Assembly (NCBI GenBank): GCA_963734015.1
Contig: CAVTFG010000017.1
Coordinates: 1 to 64,000, forward strand
Length of the DNA stretch: 64,000 nt
Direction of reading: 5' to 3'
Source of the DNA: JALZKA01 sp963734015
GTDB lineage: Bacteria > Actinomycetota > Thermoleophilia > Solirubrobacterales > 70-9
Shown: positions 8,812-17,181 of the stretch, one piece after another
Layout of the letters: each line of letters begins with the position of its first letter
Position numbering within the stretch: position 1 is the stretch's first letter
Position numbers and translations under genes: made by a program
Notes under the pieces: model-generated
Seen by the model: the letters and a program-made list of their open reading frames with translations, nothing else
What the model was told of the DNA's origin: nothing
Database searches by the model: none

Positions 8812-9014
8812 GCGGCACCGTCCAAGACGCGCTCCCCGTTCTCATCCAGCCAGCGCTCGAGCTCGCGAACTGGGACCAGGCGCACGCTGCCACGGCGAAC
8901 CACCCGAAGATCCGGTTGTACGTACGTCTCAAAACTAGTCAGGCTCATGCCGAGCGACGCGGCTGCCTCTCTGCGCTTGAGTGCTAGGCGTGGGATCGGT
9001 GCGGGGGTGCTCAT
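8808..9014 (-). CDS. Excisionase-like HTH_17 protein (element C)
   Basis: The 68-residue protein has the layout of MerR-like helix-turn-helix excisionases: LKRREAAASLGMSLTSFETY, a wing, then RLVPVRELERWLDENG. Such proteins bend att DNA and steer the integrase towards excision. It overlaps both neighbours by 4 bp. Confidence 0.7.
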   Translation of the reverse strand: MSTPAPIPRLALKRREAAASLGMSLTSFETYVQPDLRVVRRGSVRLVPVRELERWLDENGERVLDGAA

Positions 9015-9553
9015 CGCCTGCGCCCTTCGCCGGGTGGCGCGTAGGTCTTCGTGCCGTCCAGGCCCTTGCGTGACGGCTTGAGAGAATCGCCTCGCTCGAC
9101 CACTCCTGCCGCGACGAGGCGGCGGATCGCCTTCGATGCGGTGCCCTTGTCGGCGACGAGGCCCGCCCGGACCGCCATGCTCGTCGCGTACGGAAGCGGT
9201 CGGTAATCGCCATTTGCGCGCCGCAGGCCCATGAGCAGTTTCATGTGCGTGGCGATGCCCGCCATCGCCGAGCCGGGCCGTTCGGGCATTTCGCCAAGGG
9301 CGGGCTCCTCCGGTTCGAGCGTGCCCGCCTTATATCGGTCGAGCAGGAGGTCGAGTTCGCTTGGCTCCTTCTCCTCGCTTACCACCGCGGAGGTATCCGA
9401 ATTACCACCAGGACCAAGGGGGCTGGGTAGGAGAGGAGGTAAGGCCTGGTCTTGGTCCTGGTCTTGGTCTTGGTCCTGGTGGTACGGAGTCCCCGGCGCA
9501 GGCGGAAACCCCGGGTCATCAAGCGTCCACGTGTCGGGCGCAGGTCCACTCAT
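9011..9553 (-). CDS. Winged-helix protein with DQ repeat (element C)
   Basis: The 180-residue protein has a proline-rich N-terminus with repeated Asp-Gln dipeptides (residues about 26-36), encoded by a 6/12-bp tandem repeat. The C-terminal half (LRRANGDYRPLPYATSMAVR, then TASKAIRRLVAAGVVERG) resembles a winged helix-turn-helix used by replication or partition proteins. Overlapping ends with both neighbours indicate one operon. Function unknown; a regulator or replication initiator is possible. Confidence 0.6.
   Translation of the reverse strand: MSGPAPDTWTLDDPGFPPAPGTPYHQDQDQDQDQDQALPPLLPSPLGPGGNSDTSAVVSEEKEPSELDLLLDRYKAGTLEPEEPALGEMPERPGSAMAGIATHMKLLMGLRRANGDYRPLPYATSMAVRAGLVADKGTASKAIRRLVAAGVVERGDSLKPSRKGLDGTKTYAPPGEGRRR
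9445..9480 (-). repeat. Hexanucleotide tandem repeat in coding sequence
   Basis: Repeats of CAGGAC and CAAGAC (minus strand) encode the Asp-Gln run of the overlapping gene. The unit is a multiple of three, so length changes would keep frame. Confidence 0.7.
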
Positions 9554-9675
9554 GCCTGCTCGCCTTCCTTGGGGAACGCGTCCAGGTGGCAGTCAACGCA
9601 GGCCCAGCAACCGAGGGTGAGACTCATGGCGATCTCGCCCTTGGCGCGCCCGCATTTCTGGCAGGCCGGGCTCAT
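9550..9675 (-). CDS. 41-residue zinc-ribbon-like protein (element C)
   Basis: ATG at 9675 opens MSPACQKCGRAKGEIAMSL; the later part contains GCWACVDCHLD. Two C-x-x-C pairs suggest one zinc ion. The start overlaps the upstream stop and the TGA overlaps the next ATG, which supports this short frame as real despite its size. Confidence 0.55.
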   Translation of the reverse strand: MSPACQKCGRAKGEIAMSLTLGCWACVDCHLDAFPKEGEQA

Positions 9676-10019
9676 TCGCGCAGCCCCTCTTCCGTGAAGA
9701 CCTCGAGCACGTCCGGATCAACAGCGTCGATGCCTTCGCTTGGCGGGCGCCACCTGCCGCATTTCGCACAGTAGGCATCGCCGTCGATGTTGTGATCGAG
9801 GAGATGTGAGCCATTGCACCGGCACGTCCCCTCGCCTCGCTCGGCCCTACCCATTGCGTAGAGAAGCGCCTTGAGCAGATCAGGCGAACGCTGTTCAGCT
9901 CGATACTTCGCCTTCCGATGGCCGGCACAGGCCGAGAGGTAGCGAACGTCACCGTTCCGCCTATAGGGCTCGCAGGGCCGTGGGCAGCCGTCGTGGCGGC
10001 AGGTCGGACGGCCGGTCAC
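9672..10019 (-). CDS. Cys/His-rich putative zinc-binding protein (element C)
   Basis: The 115-residue protein has a GTG start overlapping the upstream TGA. The N-terminus (PTCRHDGCPRPC) and C-terminal third (TCRCNGSHLL, then AYCAKCGRWR) hold up to eight Cys/His ligands in two clusters. It is probably a nucleic-acid-associated zinc protein of the element; no known family is recognised. Confidence 0.6.
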   Translation of the reverse strand: MTGRPTCRHDGCPRPCEPYRRNGDVRYLSACAGHRKAKYRAEQRSPDLLKALLYAMGRAERGEGTCRCNGSHLLDHNIDGDAYCAKCGRWRPPSEGIDAVDPDVLEVFTEEGLRE

Positions 10020-10693
10020 GTGGTCACCCCCGCGAGAGCTCGGCCTAGCGCTGGATCAGATTCACCGTCAGAGGAGTCGCCGGGGCTCCCGCCGCCAGAG
10101 CTGCGGCTGGACGCGCCGACTCGGCGGGAGCCGCGATGGCGCGAGGGAGCAGAGCGTGGAGCCCGGGTCCGGCCCTGAGGGCATATGCGCGGAGGCCGCA
10201 AGGTTCGCCCAGCTCCCAGGTAGAGCCGGAAGCCATCGCGCTTACGGATGGGCCTGCGCTCCACGCGGCGCATCTCAGCTTGCAGACCGCGAAGGCTCGA
10301 AGTACCGGCTATCCGTTCTACGTCGGCGGAGGTTCGATCGCTTTCGGCATCGTCACCTGCGAGGTCAGCGATAGCCATTCGCATCCCCAGGACGCGCGCG
10401 GCGGCGTCAACCGCATCTTGCTGGGCGCGACAAGAGTTCGCGAATGCGATCGCAACGGCGTGGTCATGGACGCGCTGGCGGCGCTCGCCCGTGAGGTTGC
10501 GCCTATCCACCGCCGCGTTGACAGCGTCCTCGATTGGGGTCGCGCTTGCTTGGCCGACCTCAGCGGCTACATCACGGGCGAGGCTTTCGTCATCCGAGAT
10601 GAGGTCATCGCTCAGGCCATGGCCTGCCGCGAGCTCCCGCTGAGCAGGAAGGGGAGTGTCAGCCGGTGGCTGGCAAGGATCGTTCGTTGGCAT
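10016..10693 (-). CDS. Hypothetical first gene of element C operon
   Basis: The 225-residue protein begins MPTNDPCQPPADTPLPAQRE. The middle is helical and charged (AVNAAVDRRNLTGERRQRVH), the last 60 residues Arg/Ser/Gly-rich and probably disordered. Its stop overlaps the next GTG. As first gene after a 950-bp control region it may set the operon's expression; no family is recognised. An alternative frame at 10045-10236 is Ala-rich, but the overlapping stop favours this one. Confidence 0.5.
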   Translation of the reverse strand: MPTNDPCQPPADTPLPAQRELAAGHGLSDDLISDDESLARDVAAEVGQASATPIEDAVNAAVDRRNLTGERRQRVHDHAVAIAFANSCRAQQDAVDAAARVLGMRMAIADLAGDDAESDRTSADVERIAGTSSLRGLQAEMRRVERRPIRKRDGFRLYLGAGRTLRPPRICPQGRTRAPRSAPSRHRGSRRVGASSRSSGGGSPGDSSDGESDPALGRALAGVTT

Positions 10694-11564
10694 GTCTAGT
10701 GGTAGGCATTGGTCTTGTTGTTGTGCTTCTGGGACCTTGAACGATCACCCGGGCGGAACGTAAGAAACGGCTTGGTAGAGCGAAATTGCGCTTTGGGCGA
10801 CCCACCCTTGACTGAGTGAGCCGCCCGCCGCGCGAGCACAAACCAAGACGCCGCACCACTACGAACGAACGTCAACTCAAGCATCGCCTAGGCGTGTCCC
10901 AACGGCCCAGGGGCTGGATCGGAGCTGGGACACCCGCCCCTTAGCGTGGGTGTAGGTATGAGCACACCAACCGCAACAGAACCTCAGGAGCACAAACTCC
11001 CACGTCGCGCATCCGCGCGCAGCAACAAGCAAGGTTTCCCTTCGAGCTGTGCCCGCCGGCTAGCGAATCCCGCATAACCAAGCGGCATCCAGCTAGCTAG
11101 CCCATTCCTAAGCTCTGCGGCGCTAGGCGGCGGTAGGCGTCCGATGGCCCCAGTCTGGCCGCACCAACTCGGGCGTGTGATTCGCGCGCTGACCTGCGGT
11201 TCCGCGTCCTCCCTTCTCACTCGCCTCCGCTTGTTCAAGCGGTTTGCGGATGGGGTGGCAACTCGGTGGCAACGAGCGAAGGCGAGCCAGCACACAGAAT
11301 CACGAAGCCGAAAATCACCGCGGAGGTTGTTGGCTCGTCTCCTGTTGGGATGAGTGATGAAGTTGGTGGGCGCCAGGTTGGTCCACGACGTGGGCCTGGC
11401 GAGCCGCCGCCCCCGGTTGGGGGAGGGGGCAGCCGAAAGCCCCAAGTACATATTCATATTCCGGCGTCAGGCATTTTCGGCCCGAAAGGCGTCCTTGGGG
11501 AGGTAGCCCCCCGGGTTTTCATGCTCAGCGGACAAGGGCCTGAGGGCGCGGCCGGCGGAAACGC
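10694..11564. other. Intergenic region upstream of element C operon
   Basis: No convincing gene is seen. A short frame from an ATG at 10958 gives 39 codons (MSTPTATEPQEHKLPRR) without recognisable similarity. The 157-codon frame on the minus strand (10984-11457) has an unlikely composition. An inverted repeat at 10894-10933 and G-rich palindromes at 11395-11520 are the visible structures. The right edge of element C should lie here, but no repeat of the left site was found. Confidence 0.35.
10894..10933. promoter_or_regulatory. Inverted repeat, possible operator
   Basis: GTGTCCCA (10894-10901) and TGGGACAC (10926-10933) are perfect inverted copies separated by 24 bp. They lie between the start of the operon at 10693 and the small frame at 10958, a sensible place for a repressor site. 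Confidence 0.45.
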
Positions 11565-11584
11565 CCGCTTTGCATGGAAAGCGG
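11565..11584 (+). repeat. Dispersed palindromic repeat, half B
   Basis: CCGCTTTGCATGGAAAGCGG matches the consensus exactly. The following block, with CTCGCGCGAAG, is also shared with the copy at 31518. Confidence 0.8.
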
Positions 11585-11645
11585 TACAAACCGTCAGGCG
11601 CTCCCGGTTCTCGCGCGAAGGAGGAGTCGTTGGGCAGCGATGCCG

Positions 11646-12320
11646 CTAGCGGGGACCTGCTCCCACCGCAGCCGGCGCCGGGGAGGCAGTCGATTGGCTG
11701 CGCAGGAAGAGCAAGACGGCGACGATGAAGAGGACTAGGCCTATGGGTCCGTACGGCGGGGGGTGGGCGCTGATCAGGAACGGGGAGATGCCGAGCAAGA
11801 TGGCCACAGAAAGGGGCGCGCCAGCGCGATCGCGGAGGGCGACACCGGCCGCGATCATCGAGGTGACCAGCGCGACGTTCCCGATGCTGACGAAGACTCC
11901 GAAATCGCGAAACAGGATGTTCTCCGCGTAGTCCTGGGTCAGGTCCTCCCGTGTCGCCTGATCTATCCCCGATTGCCCGTTCAGATCGTCAACGAGAGTG
12001 CCGACCCCGATTCCCTGCAACGTCTCGAAGGCACCGTAGAAGATGACGAATGGAATCAGCGCAATCCGGCTGACCCGCGCCGCAGTCCCCTCAACATCAC
12101 GCATGAGCACATAGACCGCAGCGGCGAACAGCGGGATGAAGATCAGCATCCCGATGTGGACCACGAGGAATCGATCCACCACGTCCTGCAGATTCAGATA
12201 GATCGTGTCGGGCTCCCCGCCGGGATGGAAGAGGAGGAGGATCGCCCACGCCGCTGGCACGCCAAGGATGAAGGCAAGCTCGCGACGGCTGAGGGTGTCA
12301 GGCGGGATGGTGCGCCGCAC
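11646..12320 (-). CDS. Multi-pass membrane protein, unknown function
   Basis: The 224-residue protein has about six hydrophobic segments (for example AFILGVPAAWAILLLF, VVHIGMLIFIPLFAAAVYVL, PIGLVLFIVAVLLFL) with a charged cytoplasmic or extracellular loop after the third (DDLNGQSGIDQATREDL). No conserved catalytic motif is visible. It stands alone. It resembles small integral membrane proteins of uncertain role common in actinobacteria. Confidence 0.7.
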   Translation of the reverse strand: MRRTIPPDTLSRRELAFILGVPAAWAILLLFHPGGEPDTIYLNLQDVVDRFLVVHIGMLIFIPLFAAAVYVLMRDVEGTAARVSRIALIPFVIFYGAFETLQGIGVGTLVDDLNGQSGIDQATREDLTQDYAENILFRDFGVFVSIGNVALVTSMIAAGVALRDRAGAPLSVAILLGISPFLISAHPPPYGPIGLVLFIVAVLLFLRSQSTASPAPAAVGAGPR

Positions 12321-12508
12321 CGTACACCCGGAACGCCCGATCTCAAGAACGCCAGGCGTACGCGCTCGACAATCCCTGGCAGATCGACGCGATGCTGAAC
12401 GACCCGCAGACCTGGCACAAGCGCTCAGGCAACTCCCGCTACCCTTTCCTGGCTCCTGAGTATCTCGGTCAACAAGGACCGAAACTCCACCCGTCTCACC
12501 ACACAGCC

Positions 12509-13417
12509 ATGGATCCCGCGATCGTCGTCTTCGGCTTCGGCATCGGCCTTCTGGTCGGCATGACCGGCATGGGCGGCGCCTCCCTGATGACGCCCCTGCT
12601 GATCCTCGTCTTCGGGATCAGCCCGGTGACGGCGATCGGCACCGACATCTTCTACGCCGCGATCACCAAGACCGTCGGCGGCTTTCGTCACCTCCGGCTG
12701 AAGACCGTGCATCGCGGGCTCGCGTTCTGGATGGCGGTGGGCTCGGTTCCCTCGGCGATCGCCGGCGTCTGGGTGATCGAGCTGCTCCAGGCCAGCTACG
12801 GCGAGGACCTCGACAAGCTCGTGCTCGGGATGCTCGGCGGCGCGCTGCTCGTGGTGGGCATCGTGACCCTCCTGCGCTCGCTCTTCTTCCGCGGCGTGAT
12901 CGCCGAGCGCTCGTCGCTGCACCTCTACCGGCGGCACATCATCGCCGCGATCGTCACCGGAATCACCACCGGTTTCGTGATCGGCCTCACCTCGGCCGGC
13001 AGTGGCACGCTGATCGCGATCGCCCTGATCACGATTTTCCGGCTCACTCCGCAACGGGTCGTCGGCACCGACGTGTTCCACGCCGCCATCCTGCTTTGGG
13101 CAGCCGGCATCGCGCACTGGGTCGGCGGCAACATCGACTTCGGGCTCGCCGGGAACATCCTGATCGGCTCGATCCCCGGAGTGATCATCGGAGCCAACCT
13201 CTCGGTGAAGGCGCCACAGGCCTTCCTGCGGACCGCGCTCGGCGTCGTCCTGATCGCCTCCGGCACCACGCTCGTCGTCAAGGAGGGCGACCCGAGCGTC
13301 GTCCTCCCGGCGATCGGGATCGCCACCCTGATGATGGGCGCGCTGTTCGCGGCCCAGCTGATCTCGCACTACCGCAGCACCACCGCCAAGAGCTCTCCGG
13401 CGAGCGCACCGCCGTAG
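12509..13417 (+). CDS. TauE/SafE family sulfite exporter-like permease
   Basis: The 302-residue protein begins MDPAIVVFGFGIGLLVGMTG. It has the two-fold TauE/SafE layout: GMTGMGGASLMTPLLILVFG near the N-terminus and a second matching motif GLTSAGSGTLIAIALI near residue 165, about eight membrane segments in all. The family exports or takes up sulfonates, sulfite or related C2 anions; the substrate is not predictable. The ATG at 12509 is chosen because the upstream extension is hydrophilic and out of character. Confidence 0.88.
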   Translation: MDPAIVVFGFGIGLLVGMTGMGGASLMTPLLILVFGISPVTAIGTDIFYAAITKTVGGFRHLRLKTVHRGLAFWMAVGSVPSAIAGVWVIELLQASYGEDLDKLVLGMLGGALLVVGIVTLLRSLFFRGVIAERSSLHLYRRHIIAAIVTGITTGFVIGLTSAGSGTLIAIALITIFRLTPQRVVGTDVFHAAILLWAAGIAHWVGGNIDFGLAGNILIGSIPGVIIGANLSVKAPQAFLRTALGVVLIASGTTLVVKEGDPSVVLPAIGIATLMMGALFAAQLISHYRSTTAKSSPASAPP

Positions 13418-13421
13418 TTAC

Positions 13422-13470
13422 ATGGAGTACGAGGAGCCCAAGGCACGAGAAGCCGCGGGTCTGCCGAAAT
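13422..13470 (+). pseudogene. SnoaL gene 3'-end scar
   Basis: The last codons read AREAAGLPK then TAG, matching the conserved ALEAAGLSE ending of the SnoaL genes. They are followed at once by the palindromic repeat. Nothing else of the gene remains. Confidence 0.55.
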
Positions 13471-13473
13471 AGC

Positions 13474-13518
13474 CCGCTTTGGACGAGAAGCGGCAACGGC
13501 GCTTTGCATGGAAAGCGG
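13474..13518 (+). repeat. Dispersed palindromic repeat, halves A and B
   Basis: CCGCTTTGGACGAGAAGCGG, a short spacer, then GCTTTGCATGGAAAGCGG. A full two-hairpin copy behind a SnoaL 3' scar. Between here and 13760 no gene is seen. Confidence 0.85.
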
Positions 13519-13759
13519 TACTTCGAGCGGCCCGGAACGCCGGGCCAGCGTAGTCGAGCAAGCGCTCCGTCGGGCACGCCTGGTCGGTTTTACGTCAGGT
13601 GCAAATCGGGGTTCTAGGATCAGCGTCCAGCTGCCCCGGGGGGTCCGGGGGAAAGGGCAACCGAGGAGGGAAACCCACGGTGAGTTCAGAGCTGTTGGCG
13701 GTTGATCGGGGCCAGCAAGCCGGTCAGCCGGAGGCTGAGAGGGACGGAGCAGAGCGACG

Positions 13760-14644
13760 ATGAGTCGCGCGGTGCGTCACGCGACGCTGCCAACGACGAT
13801 CCTGATCGCGATGATGCTCCTCGTCGCTGGATGCGGCGACGATGACGACGAGCCCATGGCGTCGAGCACCACCGCGACCAACACCACGGCGGATGCCGGC
13901 GACGCAGCCGGCGAGCTCGACGAGGTCGTCCAGATCGAAGGTGGGCGTGGCCTCTACGTTCGGTGCACCGGCTCTGGCTCGCCGACCGTGGTCATGGAGG
14001 GCGGCGACCTCGACACGAGCGACTCCTACTTCTTCGCGGAGGAGGCCATCGCCGAGGAAACCCGGGTCTGCGTGTACGACCGCGCGAACCTGGGGCAGAG
14101 CGATCCCGCTCCCGGCCCGCGCGGCTTGGAGGAGCTTGTCAGCGACTTCGAGGGCCTGCTCGAATCGGCCCCGATCCCGGGGCCGTACGTCCTGGTCGGC
14201 ACCTCGGGCGGCGGCTACATCAGCGCGGGCTACGCGGTCGGGCATCCGGACGAGGTCGCGGGAATGGTGTTCGTGGAGGTACCCGCGCCGTTCCAGGATC
14301 CGCCCGCCCCGATCGTGAAGGAAACGGATCCGGGCCATCCCGGGAATCTCGAGAAGCGCGACTTCCTCCAGGTCGAGAAGGACGCCTGGGCGGCCAGGGA
14401 GGAGCTCGGCGACATCCCGGTGACGGTGATCTCGAACCGCTACTCAGAGGCGGAGATCGAGGCGTCGCCGTTCCCCTCCGAGCAGCGAGGGATGCGCGAG
14501 AACGTCGAGGACCAGAAAGGCTGGCTCGTCCTGAGCCCACGCGCCGAGCAGGTCGTGGTCACCACTGGGCACGCGGTCGAGGAGCAGGACCCGCAGCTCG
14601 TAATCGACGAGATCCTGGAGGCTGTGGAGGCTGCCCGCGAGTAG
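13760..14644 (+). CDS. Alpha/beta hydrolase lipoprotein
   Basis: The 294-residue protein has a lipoprotein signal ending LLVAGC (Cys25), an acidic Thr/Ala linker and an alpha/beta-hydrolase domain. The nucleophile elbow is GTSGGG near residue 152, and a C-terminal His in TTGHAVEEQD is the likely catalytic base. It probably acts as an esterase-like enzyme anchored outside the membrane; the substrate is unknown. It is monocistronic. Confidence 0.85.
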   Translation: MSRAVRHATLPTTILIAMMLLVAGCGDDDDEPMASSTTATNTTADAGDAAGELDEVVQIEGGRGLYVRCTGSGSPTVVMEGGDLDTSDSYFFAEEAIAEETRVCVYDRANLGQSDPAPGPRGLEELVSDFEGLLESAPIPGPYVLVGTSGGGYISAGYAVGHPDEVAGMVFVEVPAPFQDPPAPIVKETDPGHPGNLEKRDFLQVEKDAWAAREELGDIPVTVISNRYSEAEIEASPFPSEQRGMRENVEDQKGWLVLSPRAEQVVVTTGHAVEEQDPQLVIDEILEAVEAARE

Positions 14645-14689
14645 CCCGTGGTGGTCAGGCCACGTTGAACGGGATCGTTCCGGAGTACA

Positions 14690-14730
14690 GCTTTGGACGA
14701 AAAGGGGCCATTTCGCTTTGCATGGAAGCG
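14690..14730 (+). repeat. Dispersed palindromic repeat, halves A and B
   Basis: GCTTTGGACGAAAAGGGG and CGCTTTGCATGGAAGCG, slightly diverged. It heads the duplicated STAS locus, as the copy at 39481 does. Confidence 0.75.
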
Positions 14731-14831
14731 ACACGTTTGCTCCCAGCGTGCCGGAGAGCGGCCTCAGCTTTCGTCGACCAGGGCCCGGGGTAGATGCGAC
14801 GTGCTATCGGTCACCGGACCGGCTGCTTGAA

Positions 14832-14942
14832 CAGTGCGTCGGAAACCTGCGCCGCACGCGGGGGAGCGCCTAGCGCCGGCTGGCGGATACGGGGGGCGGC
14901 CTCAGCCCTGCCCTCGCTGCAACGGTACGGGATCTGAGCCTG
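14832..14942 (+). pseudogene. Decayed zinc-ribbon gene (duplicate of 39529-39690)
   Basis: The block encoding RRLADTGG in the intact paralogue is kept here, but the Cys pairs before and after are lost to an early stop and a frameshift. Its position before a STAS gene is the same as at 39.5 kb, which supports a segmental duplication followed by decay. The rest of 14731-15163 holds no other gene. Confidence 0.5.
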
Positions 14943-15163
14943 CCGATCGGAGGCGATGAGTTGCTTGCTGGCGTCGGGTCGGGGTATCTGCATAGGGCCC
15001 GTCTTTGAACATCCGGACGGGCAAGTCGGCGGCCTCAGCGCATTGCACTGGGGTCGCCTTTTTCGGAGGAGTACCTCGGAGAGAACAACCGCCCTTCGAG
15101 ACTCCTGCTCTCCCTCCCTTGATCGTGCGGCCTCGGATGAGGCAGAGCCGAGGGGAGCCCGCG

Positions 15164-15481
15164 ATGGGCGACGAGGATTTTGGGCGTGGAGCCCAGCCGC
15201 AGCCGTTCGAGGTCAGGACGGCGAGGCTGGACGGGCATTGGGTCGTGGCGGTGCAAGGTGAAATTGATCTCGCCACCGTCGGAACCCTTGAGGCTCACCT
15301 GAACGACGTGACCGGGCCGTTGGTGCTCGACCTGGGCGCCGTGACCTTCATTGACACCATGGGGCTGACCTTGCTGCTGCGGGCGACGAAGAACGGGCTC
15401 GCCGTTCGGGACGTTTCCCCTCAGGTGAGCCGGTTGCTCGAGCAGTGCGGTTTCGCCGACGAGCTTCGCTACGCCGTCTGA
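15164..15481 (+). CDS. STAS-domain protein (anti-anti-sigma-like), copy 1
   Basis: The 105-residue protein is a single STAS domain: FEVRTARLDGHWVVAVQGEI, DLATVGTLEAHL, VLDLGAVTFIDTMGL, then LLEQCGFADEL. SpoIIAA-type antagonists bind anti-sigma factors and are controlled by phosphorylation of the second Ser of a D-S-S-G motif; here the motif is D-T-M-G, so that acceptor is missing. It would then be constitutively active or have another partner. No anti-sigma kinase gene is adjacent. Paralogue at 39817-40134. Confidence 0.85.
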   Translation: MGDEDFGRGAQPQPFEVRTARLDGHWVVAVQGEIDLATVGTLEAHLNDVTGPLVLDLGAVTFIDTMGLTLLLRATKNGLAVRDVSPQVSRLLEQCGFADELRYAV

Positions 15482-15763
15482 ACTCAGGGCGCGCTGCGCC
15501 GTGCCCCCGCGCAACGGAACCGGCTCCGAGCCAACTCCCATCCCGCGCTCTTGACGCGTCCGGAGAACGAGTTGGTTCGGCGTGCCATTGGGAGGGTTGA
15601 GGCTACGACGAGCGAGACGATCGTCGCTACGGATTCACCGTCGCCCTGGTCCATGGCCCGCACTTTAGGCGCCAGTCCGACCCGGGCCTCAGTTCGGCTA
15701 CCCGCTCGGTTCCCGTTCGGGAACCAGGTCTAGCCGACTTCGCTTGATAGAGGCCTTTTCGCA

Positions 15764-15836
15764 TGGGCCGGGGTGGATGCGAACCACCGTCTGACGAATC
15801 ATGAGTCCGCTGCTCTGACCGCTGAGCTACCGGCCC
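15764..15836 (-). tRNA. tRNA-Met (CAT), elongator type
   Basis: A cloverleaf can be drawn: acceptor GGGCCGG with CCGGCCC and discriminator A, D-arm GCTC/GAGC, anticodon stem GCGGA/TTCGT with loop CTCATGA, T-arm GGTGG-TTCGCAT-CCACC. The paired first base and the absence of the three G-C pairs of initiators argue for elongator Met. A lysidine-modified Ile tRNA with the same anticodon cannot be excluded. CCA is not encoded. Confidence 0.9.
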
Positions 15837-15976
15837 TCGGCATCGATTATGTGCCGTCGGGCGGCCAGACCGGGAGCCGAAGTCCGGCTCCCCCCTCCCC
15901 GATCCCCGAAAGGGTCCTGAAAGGTCGCGCGCCTAGCGTCGCCGGCGACCCTTCTCCCCACTCCTGGAGGTACGAC

Positions 15977-17095
15977 ATGTCCACCCTTCTCCCACGCCGG
16001 GCGCGCGTTGCGCTGCCGATCGCGCTGGCGTTGGCGCTGGCAGCGCTCGGCATCGCCGCATCCGGCGCGATGGCGAACTCGCCGCGCTCCGTCTACACCC
16101 TGACCAACGGCCCGGCCGGCAACGCGGTCCAGGTCTTCAAGCGCAACGGCCACGGCTCGCTGTCCCCTCGGGGCGAGTTCGCCACCGGCGGCACCGGAAC
16201 CGGCACCGGGCTCGGCAACCAGGGCGCATTGGCGCTGGACGGCCGTCGCCTGTTCGCCGTCAATCCGGGCAGTGACTCGATCTCGAGCTTCAAGGTCCGG
16301 GGGCACCGCCTCGAGTTGATCGACACCGACCCGTCCGGAGGCGATCGGCCGATCAGCCTGACCGTCGACGACGGCCTGCTCTACGTGCTCAACGCCGGCG
16401 GCGCCGGCGATATCAGCGGCCACACGGTCTCGCGCCACGGCGCTTTGTCGCCGCTCGTCGGCTCGACTCGGCCGCTGAGCGGCGGAGGCGCCGACCCGGC
16501 CCAGGTGTCGTTCGATCCCCGTGGGGAGACGCTCGCGGTGACCGAGAAGGCCACCAACCTGATCGATACGTATGAGGTCGACGGCGATACCGGCTTGGCG
16601 ACGGGCCCAAGTCCACAGGCCTCATCCGGCGCAACGCCGTTCGGCTTCGGCTTCGACCGGCGCGGGCATCTGATCGTGTCCGAGGCGTTCGGCGGCGCAG
16701 CCGACCAGAGCGCGGTGTCCTCCTACGAGGTTGACGACGGCCTGATCGCTCCGATCAGTCCTTCCGTGGGGACAACCGAGACGGCCGCGTGCTGGATCGT
16801 GGTGACCAAGAACGGGCGCTTCGCCTACACGACCAATACCGGCAGCGGCTCGATCTCGGGCTATCGGGTGAGCCATGCCGGGGTGCTGACGCTGCTGGAC
16901 GCCGACGGCCAGACCGGGCTCACGGGACCCGGGCCGATCGACATGGCGCTGACCCGAAACAGCCGCTTCCTCTACTCGCTCAATTCGGGCGACGGGACGA
17001 TCAGCGGCTTCCGTGTCAAGGCGGACGGCGGCCTCGCGCCAATCGGCGGGGCTAGCGGCCTTCCGGCAGCGGCGACCGGGCTTGCCGCGCGCTAG
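15977..17095 (+). CDS. Secreted beta-propeller protein (lactonase/YncE-like)
   Basis: The 372-residue protein starts at the ATG behind CTGGAGG; the open frame further upstream crosses the tRNA gene and is not coding. A Sec signal (ALALAALGIAASGAMA) leads into repeated blades such as GALALDGRRLFAVNPGSDSI and FDPRGETLAVTEKATNLIDTY. The fold matches the seven-bladed 6-phosphogluconolactonase/YncE superfamily. It is exported and probably has a binding role; no metal or catalytic residues could be assigned. Confidence 0.8.
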   Translation: MSTLLPRRARVALPIALALALAALGIAASGAMANSPRSVYTLTNGPAGNAVQVFKRNGHGSLSPRGEFATGGTGTGTGLGNQGALALDGRRLFAVNPGSDSISSFKVRGHRLELIDTDPSGGDRPISLTVDDGLLYVLNAGGAGDISGHTVSRHGALSPLVGSTRPLSGGGADPAQVSFDPRGETLAVTEKATNLIDTYEVDGDTGLATGPSPQASSGATPFGFGFDRRGHLIVSEAFGGAADQSAVSSYEVDDGLIAPISPSVGTTETAACWIVVTKNGRFAYTTNTGSGSISGYRVSHAGVLTLLDADGQTGLTGPGPIDMALTRNSRFLYSLNSGDGTISGFRVKADGGLAPIGGASGLPAAATGLAAR

Positions 17096-17118
17096 GGCCG
17101 GCGTAATCACACGCGACG

Positions 17119-17151
17119 AAGGGCTCGCCCGGCTGGCGGGCCCTTCCTTTC
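17119..17151 (+). terminator. Rho-independent-like terminator
   Basis: AAGGGCTCGCC and GGCGGGCCCTT form a stem around CGGCT and are followed by CCTTTC. It lies 24 bp after the propeller gene. Confidence 0.65.
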
Positions 17152-17157
17152 AGACCG

Positions 17158-17177
17158 ATAGTCTGGTATAAGACTAT
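17158..17177. promoter_or_regulatory. Perfect inverted repeat, MarR operator candidate
   Basis: ATAGTCT-N6-AGACTAT ends 4 bp before the GTG of the MarR gene. Length and symmetry fit a MarR dimer site, so autorepression is likely. The transcript would be very short or leaderless at the 5' end. Confidence 0.7.
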
Positions 17178-17181
17178 TCTC

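Noticed and set aside
10984..11457. 157-codon minus-strand frame
   Set aside because: Arg/Ser/Pro-rich composition, no recognisable domain and no ribosome-binding site.
12392..12508. Extended start of the TauE-like gene
   Set aside because: The extra 39 residues (MLNDPQTWHKRSGN and on) are hydrophilic and precede a normal first membrane helix starting at 12509.
15773..15976. N-terminal extension of the propeller ORF
   Set aside because: It runs antisense across the tRNA-Met gene and lacks a signal peptide; the ATG at 15977 has both a ribosome-binding site and a signal peptide.
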